Positions 63,365 to 64,000 of a stretch of 64,000 nucleotides of DNA are shown here, piece by piece (position 1 is the stretch's first letter; the number at the start of each line of letters is the position of its first letter). The position numbers were made by a program, and so were the translations under genes. The stretch is from Devosia sp. 67-54 (GTDB taxonomy: Bacteria > Pseudomonadota > Alphaproteobacteria > Rhizobiales > Devosiaceae), in contig NZ_MKVA01000009.1 of NCBI RefSeq assembly GCF_001899075.1, positions 124,001 through 188,000 on the forward strand, in the 5' to 3' direction. The notes beneath the pieces were generated by a model. The model saw nothing but the letters and a program-made list of their open reading frames with translations, was not told the DNA's origin and did no database searches.

Positions 63365-64000
63365 ATGACATGGGTGATTGCCGTGAACCGCACTTTCCAG
63401 ACGGAGCTCGACCTCATCGGGGCGATCTACGATTCCGTTCTCGACCCCGGACTTTGGAGCGATGCGATCGATCGCATCCGCCGCTATGTCGGTCTTCACC
63501 TGGGGGCGATCGGCATCCACTATGTCCCGAGCGCCATCAGTATTCAGGCGACGACCAATATCCCGCCGGAGTACGTGCGCGTCATCGCCGAGACCGCCCA
63601 TGCCATCCCGGATCTGTGGGGAGGGGTGGCCGCGTTCGGCCGTCTGCCAGCGGAAGAGCCCATTCGGATGCTCGATCATTCGTCCGTCGACCGATGGCCC
63701 GGCAATCCCTTCTACGAGGCGTTCTGCCGTCCCCAGGGGCTGGTCGACCAGCTGTGCCTCATTCTGGAATACCAGCCTGATCTCGTGGCGACATTCGCCC
63801 TCGGACTGCACGAGTCGATGCCGCCCATCGACGACCACCAGATCGAGGCCTTCCGCGTGCTCGCGCCGCACATGCGCCGGGCGGTCCTGATCGGCAATTT
63901 GCTCGAGGCCCGCTCGATCGTGGCGACCTCGTTCGAAGCGGCGCTGGATGCACTGGGATCGGCGATCCTTCTCGTCGATGCGAACGGACGCATCGTCTAT
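63365..64000 (+). CDS. PAS/LuxR-like transcriptional regulator 4 (cut by right edge)
   Basis: The first 212 residues are in the window. TELDLIGAIYDSVLDPGLWSDAIDRI, VLAPHMRRAVLIGNLL and ALGSAILLVDANGRIVY match the sensor, helix and PAS-like start of regulators 2 and 3 closely. The LuxR HTH expected about 170 residues later is outside. ATG 63365 is used; GTG codons at 63374 and 63383 are in frame, and the latter would give the same spacing to LIGAIYD as in the paralogues. Confidence 0.82.
   Translation, partial: MTWVIAVNRTFQTELDLIGAIYDSVLDPGLWSDAIDRIRRYVGLHLGAIGIHYVPSAISIQATTNIPPEYVRVIAETAHAIPDLWGGVAAFGRLPAEEPIRMLDHSSVDRWPGNPFYEAFCRPQGLVDQLCLILEYQPDLVATFALGLHESMPPIDDHQIEAFRVLAPHMRRAVLIGNLLEARSIVATSFEAALDALGSAILLVDANGRIVY

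Overview
The window is about 64 kb of high-GC DNA. Coding is dense, with many 1-4 base overlaps between neighbouring genes and strong G/C at third codon positions. The fused MrpA/MrpB antiporter subunit, the TRAP-unrelated TctABC carboxylate system, several FadR-type GntR regulators next to sugar transporters and the general gene content suggest an alphaproteobacterium of the Hyphomicrobiales (Rhizobiales) type with a saprophytic, sugar-acid-using lifestyle. This is an inference from gene families, not a database match. I saw no rRNA, tRNA, CRISPR array, transposase or phage gene.

Layout. (1) 1-11.1 kb: the end of one sugar-binding-protein gene and a cytoplasmic sulfatase, then a leftward operon of two paralogous sugar-binding proteins, two CUT1-type permeases, a glycosidase-like beta-propeller protein and a 2-hydroxyacid dehydrogenase. 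A divergent GntR regulator and a HAD phosphatase lie at its head, and an AT-rich near-perfect palindrome lies in the shared promoter. No ATPase gene is present. (2) 11.2-17.3 kb: a very large autotransporter, a divergent PAS/LuxR-like regulator and an HU-like protein. (3) 17.4-24.1 kb: a second catabolic operon (mutarotase, tctABC, a second cytoplasmic sulfatase, an enolase-superfamily enzyme) facing its own GntR gene across a palindrome. (4) 24.3-33.3 kb: an OmpA-like envelope protein, a double UspA protein, and a complete group-2 Mrp Na+/H+ antiporter operon. (5) 33.3-37.5 kb: three secreted cysteine-patterned proteins and a LuxR-like regulator. (6) 37.7-41.6 kb: a methyltransferase divergent from a FecBCD-type metal-complex importer. 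(7) 42.2-44.9 kb: a DUF1800/DUF1501 pair. (8) 44.9-55.7 kb: a probable sialic-acid operon (GntR, Dpp-type ABC importer, NanA-like lyase, fused NanE-NanK) with two divergent Gfo/Idh/MocA oxidoreductases. (9) 55.7-64 kb: a second LuxR-like/secreted-protein locus with an ICMT-like membrane protein, a serine-rich repeat protein and three more secreted cysteine-patterned proteins. A fourth LuxR-like regulator runs off the right edge.

The part that looks least described is the pair of secreted-protein loci at 33-37 kb and 56-64 kb. Six paralogous exported proteins share a three-times-repeated cysteine pattern and end either in an SH3b-like module or in a nearly identical proline-rich tail. They sit beside closely related PAS/LuxR-like regulators. 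The three promoters that start these secreted-protein units each carry a 16-18 bp inverted repeat (TCAxC...GGTGA-like) centred 64-68 bases upstream of the start codon. I propose these are operators of one surface-protein regulon.
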